NCBI GenBank assembly: GCA_023653785.1
Contig: JAMKCH010084961.1
Coordinates: 42,866-106,865 of the forward strand
DNA from: Ophioderma brevispina
Lineage: Eukaryota > Echinodermata > Ophiuroidea > Amphilepidida > Ophiodermatidae
DNA: 64,000 nucleotides
Reading direction: 5' to 3'
Positions 27,401 to 39,400 of this stretch are shown in pieces. Position 1 is the stretch's first letter. Each line of letters starts with the position of its first letter. The position numbers and the translations under genes were made by a program. The notes beneath the pieces were generated by a model. The model had not been told where the DNA came from, did no database searches, and saw only the letters and a program-made list of their open reading frames with translations.

Positions 27401-30400
27401 CTCTACTTACTTTGCGGTGTTGAGTTATACGATTGTTGAATATCTTTCGCTCCATGGTTTGCCGAATGTGTATCCATTGATCAATGATATGGGGGAAAAG
27501 AAATTGAGGTGATATTTTATTCATTTTCAAGAAAATGTGCCAGTTTGCGGGAACAGGAAATAAAATCGGGAAATAATTGAGCAAAAAAAATCTAATTAGG
27601 GCAAAATAGTCAAAATAACAAGGATCAGAAAGCAATGTTGCTCGATAGTTGTGACATCAGTATGATTGATTATTGATTATTTCATGAATGGATGCATTCA
27701 ACATCACTCTAGTCAACAGTGTTAACACTGGGGTAAGGTTATTGGTGTACTCAAGATATCACTTTACTGATTGCCACAATCAAATAATGCATTGTTTCTC
27801 GATGCATGTTTATCCTGGTTATTGTTCCGCAAATTTGATTATTTTTTTGCCTTTTATTTTTACTTGCAACATAGGCCTATTGAAAATCGCTATATCTCTT
27901 TTTCATGGTTGCTTAAAGGTGCGTGTTCCAATCGTCTTTGAGACCCCTGATTTACCCGGTAGTATCGATTTTGATATCAGCTGAAAGGCCGTATTTTTCT
28001 CATTGTCGTCCTGAAATTTGAGCCTTCAAATCCATTTCATTCCCAAGATATAAACAAAAAAACGCTGTATTTATGGTTAACCATCAATATTAGCACAGTA
28101 TGCATTATTGCTTTTACCATCAAAACCGCAAGTTTCCCACGGTACTTGATGGGGCGTGATATGTGCAAGTGCCAGGCTCTCATATCAAGTTGAGAACACA
28201 ATAGACATAAGTCGGAACAAGCACCTTTAACAAATCTGTTTTAGCATTTACAAACGTTTATATCTAAGTTCGGCGCTCCGTATTTGTTTTCTTACGTGAA
28301 AATGTTGATTCAAATGATTCGAACGCTTAACAAACGTAAACGTGGTCAGCCACGCCAGTTTCTTTGTTCCACTCTACCCCGTACGTAAAATGCGCTTCTC
28401 CCAGGGATGCTACACTGTAAAAGATCTATCGTATTTTACGGTAAAACCGTAAAATAATTACGATTATTTACATGCAAATTTTACGGTTCACGTTTGACAG
28501 TTTTACGGTTAAGCCATAAAAATAGTTTTAAACGATTACGGTAAACCGGCAAATTTACGGTAAACTACCTTGATTTTTTACAGTGTAGAACAATCAAAAT
28601 TGAAAGCTGGGAAACCGTTGTTACGGTTTGTCAATACTACGTTTTATTAAAAATATCAACTTTTGGATATGTTTTTTTCTATTTTAGAGTTTATCGGGAG
28701 CAAGTTCGTCTTCTCATAGGGTAAGTATGAGCATAACTCATGATGGCCAAAAAATGAAGAAAAAATCGTCCGGGAATCGAACCGGGGCCTCCGATTACAT
28801 GTCGGGCACTCTAACCGTCCAATGTATCGAGATGTGCTATTAATCGAACGATGGATATGGGTCTCATTTGAATTCCCCCACTTCTCTAGCGAAAAGTATG
28901 CTCTCATTACCTCACTTTTATTGAACGTTAACCAGTTTCGGGGATCTAAACTGAAAACTAGCGTTTTGTGTTCTCTCTTTCTCTCTCTCTCTCTTTCTTT
29001 CACACACAAACTCACACACAAACACCACACACACAAACAAAACAAAAACTCTCGCTCTCTCCCCGTATATTGGTGCGTATGTGCTTGTATACAGAGTGTA
29101 TACAAGGATACAAGGTTGCCATTTGTTATTTGAGCTTTGTTTTCAACGCCGTTTTCACCAGGTTCTAACAAGATATTGTAGTTAATAAATATCTTCAAAA
29201 ACTTGTGATATGCCCACCCACTTTTGAGAAATTTGCAGACATAAAAGTGTAAACCTTTTTTTTGGACCACACTGTATTATCATGATTATACAAGGTGAGT
29301 CAAAAAAAACTTGACCCTGATTGTGTCCACCATTTTGAATTTTTAAATAATATACATCTAACATATGTGGTATCAGCGGAAAGCTTATTTCATTATCTTT
29401 AATTTGCTGCAAAGATTATTCCAATCGGTTAAGTATAGGCCGAGCTACAGTCTTTCGAATAAATAATCTGCAGTGAATAAATAGCCTGATTTTCTTCTGG
29501 ACACGGATTTCCTTCGCTGCATGAACGCCGTTCATTTCAATGTGAACCCGTGGACAGAGCAGAAAACCGACTACTTGATTCAAACGACTGCAGCTCGGTC
29601 TATAAGTAACCGATGTGAATGATCTTTGCAGTAAATTAAAGATAATGAACCCAACTTTCAGATAATATCAAATATGTTAGATATATATTACTTAAAATTC
29701 AAAATGGCGGATACAATCAGGGTCAATTTTTTTTTACTCACCCTGTAGGACCAAACACAAGAGAAATTAATTCTAACAATAGTTCTGGGAAGGGTTTTCT
29801 TTTTTCCTTTTTTGAGTGTTTCAATTGTTTTTATCCAGTCATAAAAATAGGCGGGTTTTATGTCTTTGGAAGTGGTGTATGTGTGTGTGTGTGCGTGCGA
29901 GTGTGTTTGTATGTGCGTGTGTGTGTGGGGGGATGCATGCATGGTGCGTGTGTATAATACGTATTGAAAATCCATTCCCCCTCATTTATAAGTACTTTTC
30001 TTTGTTTTTAGATTCACGCTACCATAGAAAGTGATACGAATTCAGCAAAGAACTTCTCCAGCAATAGGCAAGAGTCTTCGGTATCAATCGAGCAGGCCAA
30101 CAGCGATAGGTCATACTTACATGATAGAGGACAATCAGGGGCCGAAAAAGGAAGATCTGCGTCTATATTTCCAGTCAAACCCGAGGTAACATACACTTAT
30201 AAGAAAACTCAAATCTTCTTCAAGTTGGACAGAGTTTATGATCATTTCCTTTCTAGAAACCTGGAAACCAGCTCTTCTTTAAAAATGCCATGTTTTATAA
30301 TATATCCCAATCCCATATCCTGAACTATTGAAGTGAGACACGCTGAAAGAAAAACCCCAAGATTACACTGACTCTATACGGGAGACTTTGTGATCTTGTG

Positions 30401-33400
30401 TGTAGCCTGTTAGATAGGAACATGGAAGAACAGAGAGGTGCTTTTTCTTAATATTGACTAAATATAAAAATGAAAGAAAAAAAAAACAATAAAGAAAGAA
30501 AGAAGCAAGCAAACTACATCGAATACATTTCGATTCACATCTACATGAATTTCACATAGAAATGAGTTTTAAAACAGCATCGTACGTGATAAATTTGTCT
30601 AAATCGCAATAATATGGATTACAAGTTAGCTGAGACAATGACGTTTGTTGACGCAGTGCTAAACACTAAATTAGACAAAAATAAAGATTAAAAAATGATT
30701 GTCGTGCATTTGTCTTATACCTCACATTCGGATACTTTGTGGGTGAGTACACAAACACGAAGTAAAATATATCCGTCATTATCTTTCAATAGTCTATGTA
30801 AGTACTGCTATCTGTCTTTAGGTAAACTTTGAAAATGGAAGGATCTCGCCAATGGAATCGTATAGTAGCAAACAACAATGGTCTGGGTCGTCCGACCAGA
30901 ATACCAGCGCTGGGTCATACCTACAAGCTAAAAGAAAACCGATCGAACGCCCTGGAATTACTTCAATATTCCCAGTTAAAAATGAGGTACGTGAACAAAA
31001 TCAGGGAAAACGAGAAAGAGAGACGAAGGGAAGAAGGCGTAAAGATAGCCGGGAATGAAACATGAGGAAGAGAGAGAGAGAGAGAGAAAGAGGGAGAGAG
31101 GGAGAGAGAGATGGAGGAGAAAGGCAGGAGGAGGGGCAGAGAGAGAGAGACAGAGAGAGACAGAGAGAGAAAGAGAGCGAGAGAGAGAGAGAGGGGGCTA
31201 CGAGAAAGTGGAAGGAGGGAGCGGAGAAGAAGGAGGAAGGGTATCTTTACAAAGAAAAATCTTCAAATCCTCTAAATAAATATGTGCGCGCGTGTGTGTT
31301 TGACATAAATCGTTTCGCTTTTCTCATAACCTCCTACAACTATTTGTTTCTAAATTCAGGTAAATCTCGAAAATTCCCAGAGTAGAAGACAGGAATCCTT
31401 GCTATCGACCGAGCAAGACAACAGCGCTGGTTCGTACGAAGAGGCATCAAACCCACTGCATGAACGTTCCAGAGCCGCGTCAATATTTCCAGTTAAACCA
31501 GATGTAACATTCCAGAGAAAATCTCCAGGCCCAGATGTTGAACCATCCACGCCAGAGGCGATACGAGGTTCCAAGGTAAGTTAGGATGACATTGGCTATA
31601 CTTTCGTAAACGTAAATGTGGAGGAGATTTCGTTATGAACTTGCAGTATACATTTGATTTATACATTTTGTGTAGAACACTAAACCATAGGATATGACGT
31701 ATAAGCGTACGTGAACTTGAGTGCATGGGTAAAGTTTCTACAAGAAAGGATTTTACCCAAATCTCAGATATGTATGGGGGACCATGAGTATACGCTGCTG
31801 AAAATCTAAGGAAGCACCTTTAAAGGCTGAGGTATTGCGTGGGTCTTGGTAAATGCAGAGTAACGAATTCGAAGAGGATATTATTAAAGTGACAGGAGGA
31901 GATTCTTTTAGGATACGAATTTCTCTCAAATAGCACTAAATCGGTTGTAGACCACCTATCAAGAGCGTTTGGAAGGTTTATTGAACAAACAAGTACAAAA
32001 GAAAACCTCAAACCTTGTTTTGAACTTGCCTGCTATCGCAATCGTCCCCATAGAAAACCATGCTTTGATTTTCTGTCGTGCACGACAGAAAATACTAAAT
32101 CATCTTATTACATAAAGAAGGCGTATTCGGCTTATTCACTTCAGGTGTGATCTAATACATTGCTAAGCATTCCAAATATGAAAAAACCCGAAAAAAATTG
32201 GGACACCATTCTTTCTGGAAATGTCCTCTTGGCCAGTCACTTTTTACATTGTGAATTCGATTATAGTATGAAATCTGCATCTTCCCATCTGGAGATGACG
32301 CTATTCCCTTTTAAAGAGGCTTTCATTCATTACTCTTTGTACAATTGAAAACAAAATTATACTAATCAATAATAATTATCAGGTTTTATATAGTCCTTTT
32401 CGCCGTAAACAGCATTAAAGCGCCGTTGGCTATTATTATTACGCTACCATTAGGAAATCGTCACAATCATTTCGCTTTATCTACGTTGCTGCCGGCGAAC
32501 TACCCAGATATGGCTTGAATCGACTACGCAATTGAGATTAAGTATCTTGCCTAAGGACACAAAACGTTGACCACAGCGGGGTTCGACCTCACGATTGACA
32601 ATGGATGATCTTATGATCACGAGTCTTGCACATTATCCCTTACGCAATTGCGCCACACGTGCTTGCACACAAATCTGAAAAAAACAAAACCCATCGACAT
32701 GAAGACTAGCAAAATTTATTTTATCTTTGTTTCGGAAAGAAGAGCCTTTTGGTCTTTAATAATACCATCTTTTAAAGGTACCACCAGTGATTCACTTAAA
32801 TGTGATTTTTGCATACTTGTTAAGGGTGCAGATATGCTAACATACTCTGCAAGGGATAAGCTCGAAAGGGTCCTATTAAGAATGAAATATGCCCGTTTAG
32901 CTTAAAGTGTCTGTTCACGGATAATTTAAGCTACACACACACAACCAGATTAGACGGTGCTCGTGTTTTGAATAGCACCAATATTTCCTTCTTTCTTACC
33001 AATTTATCATATTAAAAAGTACATCACGCGTTGTAATTATGTTTTACTTTTAAAAAATTCCTAAGAAAATATAATATTTTCCTTATTTTAAATGATCACT
33101 GAAAGTGCCTTTAAAGTTTGTTTTATTTAAAAAAATCTGTATTGTGTTAAGTTATTTGAAAACATTTTGTCAGCTAAACATTGAACATTCATCTGCTTCA
33201 AAGTATAATTTTGTTACCAAAATCTACGTCTACAAGCAAAATAAAACATAATGGCTAAAATGGATTTTAATAAAATAAAACAATATTATCTGTACAAACA
33301 CGAGACAATGATACAAGATCTTTTTTTTTGTTTCAGAGATTTATTCGACTACCGCCAATACCTCTCCATCAATCAGATACATCAGGAGAAAACGAGGATG

Positions 33401-36400
33401 CTCCAAAGGTAGTCGAGACCTCGCTAAGCACTAATATGTATTTATTTATAATTATCTAGTAATCCTTAATTTCATTAGGCCAATAGACGTTATCTACTTC
33501 TTAAGGTACAGTCACACAGAAGACAGCTCCCGACCCAACCTCTTCCGGACTACACAAGACCACAATTTTTTTTTTCAAAATCGGCCACAGTCTTGTTCAA
33601 ACTTGCAAAATTTACAATTTTTATCCCGACCAGGGATGATTAGTCTGCGAGTTTCCCCGTCGTCAACGAGACAAGTGATGCTGAAACGCCTAGCAGTAGG
33701 CGACATCATCACGAAATCAACAAGATCAAGCATGTTTGATTGGCGACGCCACTTGTTCAGTCCCCGATCAGTCACCGACTTTGAAACGACGGCACAAGTT
33801 GTGACATGTCGCTGTCAAGACTGCTCGTCGATTGGTCGCAGAGTTGTTGACGCAAAGAAAGGTACAGTCACATAGAAGACAACCCGCGACGCGACCCAAC
33901 CTCTTCCCAACTACACAAGACCACATTTCTTTCAAAATCGGCTGCAGTCTTGTTCAAACTTACAAAATTTACAAGACAAGAGATGCTCAATCGCCTATAG
34001 CAGTAGGCGACAGCATCAGAAAATCAACAAGATCAAGCATGGCACTTGTTCAGTTCTGTCAGTCGCAGACCTTAACACGACAGCACAAGTTGTTGTCAAG
34101 ACTGCAAGTCGGCGACTTATCTTCTGTAGTCGCCGAGTTTAATCGCCGATTTAACATGTCCAGTTGGCTTGCATTTTCTCTCCCGCTTGGAGCAGACTCA
34201 TTGCCGACCACTTTGCAACTGCACACAACCACTCATGATGCGCCCCAACTCATCGGCTACCGCTTCCAAACCGCTCATGCGTTCAACACGACATTCTCGA
34301 TTCCAAAACCCGCCACGATGTTTTTAAGCTGCAAGAAAAAATCGTGGCGGGTTTTTTTCAAATTTGCCACGTGCTCCCGACCACACAAGACTGTAGAAGA
34401 CTGTACAGGACAGTCCCAGACTTAGCCAAAACTACACCTGAAAAGGGCAAATTACTCACGATTTTCGAAAATGGTCAATCGGCGCCAGTCTTGAGCAGTC
34501 TCGAAGTGATTTTCTAGCAAATAATCGGTAAGACTAGAGAAGATTGTACAGAACAGTCCCAGACCTTGCCAAAACTACACATGAAAAAGAGAAACTGGTC
34601 ATGATTTCGAAAATTGGCCAATCGGCACCAGTCATGAGTAGTCTGGAAGTGGTTTTCTAGCAAAAAATCGGCTTTGTGACTGAGCCTTCATGTGTACCCG
34701 CTAAAGGCTCAGTCACACAGCCAATTTTTTGCTAGAAAAACCACTTCCAGACTGCTCCAGACTGGTGCCGATTGGCCAGTTTTCGAAAATCGTGAGCAGT
34801 TTTTCTTTTTCATGTGTAGTTCTGGCAAGGTCTGGGCCTGTTCTGTGCAGTCCTCTGTAGTCTTACCCATTATATGCTAGAAAACCGCTTCCAAACTGCT
34901 CACGACTGATGCCGATTGGCCATTTTTTCGAAAATCGTGAGTAATTTTCCTCTTTCAGGTGTAGTTTTGGCCAAGTCTGGAACTGTCCTGTACAGTCTTC
35001 TGCAGTCTTGTGTGGTCGGGAGCACGTGGCAAATTTGAAAAAACCCGCCACGATTTTTTCTTGCAGCTTAAAAAAATCGTGGCGGGTTTTGGAATCGGGA
35101 AGGTCGGCTTGAACACATAAGCGGTTTGGAAGCGGTCGCCGATGAGTTGTTGCGCATCATGAGTGGTTGTGTGCAGTTGGAAAGTGGTCGGCAATGAGTC
35201 TGCGCCAAGCGGGAGGGAAAATGCAAGCCAACTGGATATGTTGAATCGGCGACTAAACTCGGCGACTACAGAAGATAAGTCGCCGACTTGCAGTCTTGAC
35301 AGCAACTTGTGCTGTCGTGTTAAGGTCTGCGACTGATTGAGAACTAAACAAGTGACATGCTTGATCGCCTACTGCTTGGCGATTGAGCATCTCTTGTCTT
35401 GTAATTTGAACAAGACTGCAGCCGATTTGGAAAGAAATGTGGTCTTGTGTAGTTGGGAAGAGGTTGGGTCGCGTCGCGGGTTGTCTTCATGTGATGGTAC
35501 CTTTCTTGGCGTCAACAACTCGGCGACCAATCGACGAGCAGTCTTGACAGCGACATGCCACAACTTGTGCCGTCGTTTCAAGGTCGGCGACTAATCGGGG
35601 ACTGAACAAGTCGCGTCGCCAATTAAACATGCTGGATCTTGTTGATTCCATGATGCTGTCGCCTACTGCTCGGCGTTTCAGCGTCCCTTGTCTCGTTGAC
35701 GACGGGATACTCGCAGACTAATCATCCCTGGTCGGGATAAAAATTGTAAATTTTGCAAGTTTGAACAAGACTGTAGCCGACTGATTGAGAACTAAACAAG
35801 TGACATGCTCGATCGCCTACTGCTCGGCGATTGAGCATCTCTTGTCTTGTAATTTGAACAAGACTGCAGCCGATTTGGAAAGAAATGTGGTCTTGTGTAG
35901 TCGGGAAGTGGTTGGGTCGGGAGCTGTCTTCTGTGTGACTATACCTTAACATAAACGATTGTTCGTTTCAGTAGTAGTAGACCTACATTTGCGGGCTATT
36001 TTAAATCATCAGCATGTTCTTGTTTTGAAAGTCTTAAGCAGAGTTTAGTAGTGGTAGTTAGGATATGCAACTTATAGAATATGTAAGGCCAATATATATA
36101 TCTTTTACAAGTATGTAATTGTTAAGAAGGATTGATTTTGAACCTGACGCACTTCCATATGCTCAGGTGAGTGAATTGGTCGACCATCAAATATGGCTGT
36201 TATCCGCAACATGAATAATCTCTGTTTTAAACATTAGCATCGAGTAGCCTGCTATTTGCAAGCCAAGATGTGGACTTGTGGACTTTCAGCAATTTCTTTT
36301 TTCCCGCCTCGCTGGTAGACCACAAATTTGTTGGCGTCGCTTGCATGATTTTAAAGTGTATGGAGTGTTGGGTCAAACAATCTAAACTTTAGGACCAAAT

Positions 36401-39400
36401 AGCTCAGTACAGGTCAATTATTTGGTATTTTGGTTATGTTCTGTATATATTATATCAATGTATAGTATACATTGATACAAGAAAAGAACAATTTGAGCTT
36501 TTTGGGTACATTTAAACGTTTGCTTTTGAACAGCGGGCCTTTTGGTGAATAAGGTGGGCAAAGGGTTATTTTTAAAATCCTTTGCAACCCTGGTAGATTC
36601 TGTATAGGCTATAGCACATATGTCAGTGGTTTTAAGATGGCTTCTCAAATAATCTTTGAGAAGCCATCTTAAAAACCACTGATCTAAGACTAGGCTTGTT
36701 TGGACTCATATGAATACCTATTTTATGCTGATTCCGAATATGGCATTAAAACGCACAATTTTGTAAGAAAATAATTTAAAAAAAAGCCTTCGAGCGACTA
36801 TGGCCTCCTGCAGCGACCTAGATAGAGATGGTGCAATCTGAAACTACTAGAGCAGGAGTAGAATATCACAGGGGCCCTATTTAAGGGGTTCGTTCATCCC
36901 CCACTACAGAAAAGGTTTAACACCACTGGTAGTTAGTATAGACCCACTAGGTCACTGCTGAGTAGTTAGTAGCCTCAAATTGTGTTGTAACTTTTTCAAT
37001 AGGGGCCAGTTTAAAGTTACACAGTGGTACAAAATTTAACATTTCCTTATCACGTTGAAAAGTATGTCATATTGTCGGTCTAATCATAAGGATTCCAAAA
37101 TGATGTAGTTTATACCACTTACGGTCATTGGTTTTGGAGTTATAGGGTAAAAATGACTAAAATGGTAAAAAGGTCAACCTCAATTTGTACAGGGGTCAAC
37201 ATTAAAAAGTAGTCTCTGGTTATATTTAAAATACTTGCAAATTATTGTGTGAGGAAAGAGGACTCCCAAAAAGTATAGTTTTGTTTATGTTAACTGTTTA
37301 CTTACCGAGATACAGGTCAAAGAAGGTCAATGCCAATTGAATTATGTTGCCCTATGACCTTTTTACATTTTTGGCTCTAAGATTTCACAGGGTAAATGAG
37401 AAAAAATAGTAGCTTTCTTCTGATACCAAAATGTTGACCACTTCCGGTAAAATCTGGGGCTTCTGGGGACGAGGCTTTTAGCAATCGGGCCATGGACCTT
37501 TAAAGATTTTTTAGCCATTTTACCCTATAACTCTAAAACCAATGGTCATAGATGGTACAAACTCTATATTTTTTGAATCCTTATGACTAGACGGACAATA
37601 TGGCATACAATTCAACATGGTTGGAGAATTTTAAAAGATTGACCCCTGTGTAACTTTAAATTGGCCCTATTGAAAAAGTGACACCACAATTTAAGAGTAC
37701 TAACTACCTAGCATTGATAGAGAGGGTCCATACTATGGTAACTACTAAAGGTATTAAACCTTTTCTGTAGTGGGGGATGAACGACGATGTTTGACCTTGG
37801 TCCATGCTCCTGCTCTATACTGTCTGTGTACCCTTCAATAACTTAGCTTACCATTGGAAGCGGACGAACCTCAGAAACACATAGCAGCAGGCAGGAATCC
37901 TCGTTATCAACCGATCAAGACACGAGTGCTGAATCAGACGTACGGACTTGGAAGTATTCGTTTGACCGCCCAAGATTCCCACCAATCGTGACAAGCAAAT
38001 CAGACGTAGATCCAGCAACAAAACCTTCAACCGATTCGGAACCACCCACACCGGATGACACATTTGTTTCTCTGGTAAATTTTACAAACATATTGAACTT
38101 ACCTTCTTCAATAATGACCGGACAAACACAAACACGTAATTAGAAAACTTTGCAAACGGTTGATTAAAGGTTAATAGCTGCATATTATGAGTTTTGACGC
38201 AGAGTGCATTGATTTTTGCAAATGCACAAGAAGATAAAAATATGCAGGCATATTACCTCATTCATAAAATTTTTTACAGCACGCACCATTTATAAAAAAA
38301 TCACGGGTAAAAAACAACACCAAACTATGGAACCCATTGCAACAATGTTTCAATGAAAATCGTACACACCCACCCGTAAAATGAACCAACCCAACGTCTC
38401 GCTGTTATACGCGTTCCAAACACACCGCGTACTCTCATTAATATTCGCATCGTTCTTTGACAAATACGCATGGCTATTATCCAATCATATTCCATGTTTC
38501 AAATTAAGCGTTCAAGAATAGAACGTTATAATAACCTTTTGATGTAGTTCTCAGAAAAACGAAAACATTTTAAGCAAACGTTGTAACTTAAAAACATTTC
38601 TGCAAATGTTTTGTGCTTGCTGTAGAAAAAAATCAATTTCCGACAAGGCTTATGTTGATTGATACCAATGTTTTGCTGTCTAACCTTTTAAAAGTGCACA
38701 GTGAATGATCATACATTCTGTATAATTGTTTACATTGGTATACAAAATAAACATTTTCAGTAAAGACTTGCATTTTCTAAACTTTCACTTGCATCATTTT
38801 TATATCCTATCTATATTCAAGACATGTACTAGTACTGGATTGTCGAACAAAGTCAGTTTTCGTACGTCTTTGGATTGAGATAAATAAGTGTTTATTTGTA
38901 TATATCATGAGAGGATTATTTTGGAGGGGGTGCGGGACTTCGTAAAGTGGGTCTTTTGGGGGAAATCTGCGCTTGCGCAGTCGTAATAGTTAATCTCGCC
39001 CCAAGTGTTCTTTTATCGGATATTTTGAACACCTCATCACCAAAAAGTGGACGTTTTGTCAGATTTGTCAAAATGCATCCGCGTAAACACTGGTAAAATG
39101 GAACTTTGCCCCATTTGTGGAATTTGAGGGGATGCGACCGCCTTTCTGCAAACATCCCCTGCTCACGGGTCTGATGAAACGATTAACATAAAACTCATTT
39201 ATTATGTTTCAGGGAGTTCCTCCTCTACCGCCATCACCACATCCTCGATCAAGTAGCTCAGGGGGAAATGATCATAGTACGTTGGTTGAAGAACCTTTGG
39301 TAGGTTATTTAATTGAATCTTCTTCTCCCTCCGCACTCATCGTATTTTTACGAGGGCACATGTGGTGCAGTGGATCAGCGCTCGCCTCATAAGCATAAGG

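Larger units (their letters stand above)
15839..30011 (+). other. Largest intron of the RTK gene (14.2 kb)
   Basis: Between the first juxtamembrane exon and repeat module 1. It contains a hAT-like hairpin, a Tc1 tail, LINE tails, SINEs, a LINE bracketed by long direct repeats, microsatellites and a mariner-like MITE, all listed separately. In 15900-17220, 18300-20740 and 23850-26400 I see no gene except the candidate exon at 19548. Confidence 0.6.

Noticed and set aside
28656..29270. 204-codon minus-strand open frame
   Set aside because: Crosses a TC/CA microsatellite, a tRNA-like repeat and a stretch shared with 57955-58110; no domain and no splice support.
31055..31385. Arg/Glu-rich open frames
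   Set aside because: Translation of the GA microsatellite between two real exons.
33575..35952. Multiple open frames including one of 197 codons
   Set aside because: All lie in the 2.45-kb palindrome; frames on opposite arms give matching proteins (for example [12 protein letters not shown] in both), an effect of the inverted repeat.
37848..38063. 71-codon minus-strand open frame
   Set aside because: Antisense shadow of receptor exon 37847-38074, which has matching phase and homology to other exons.
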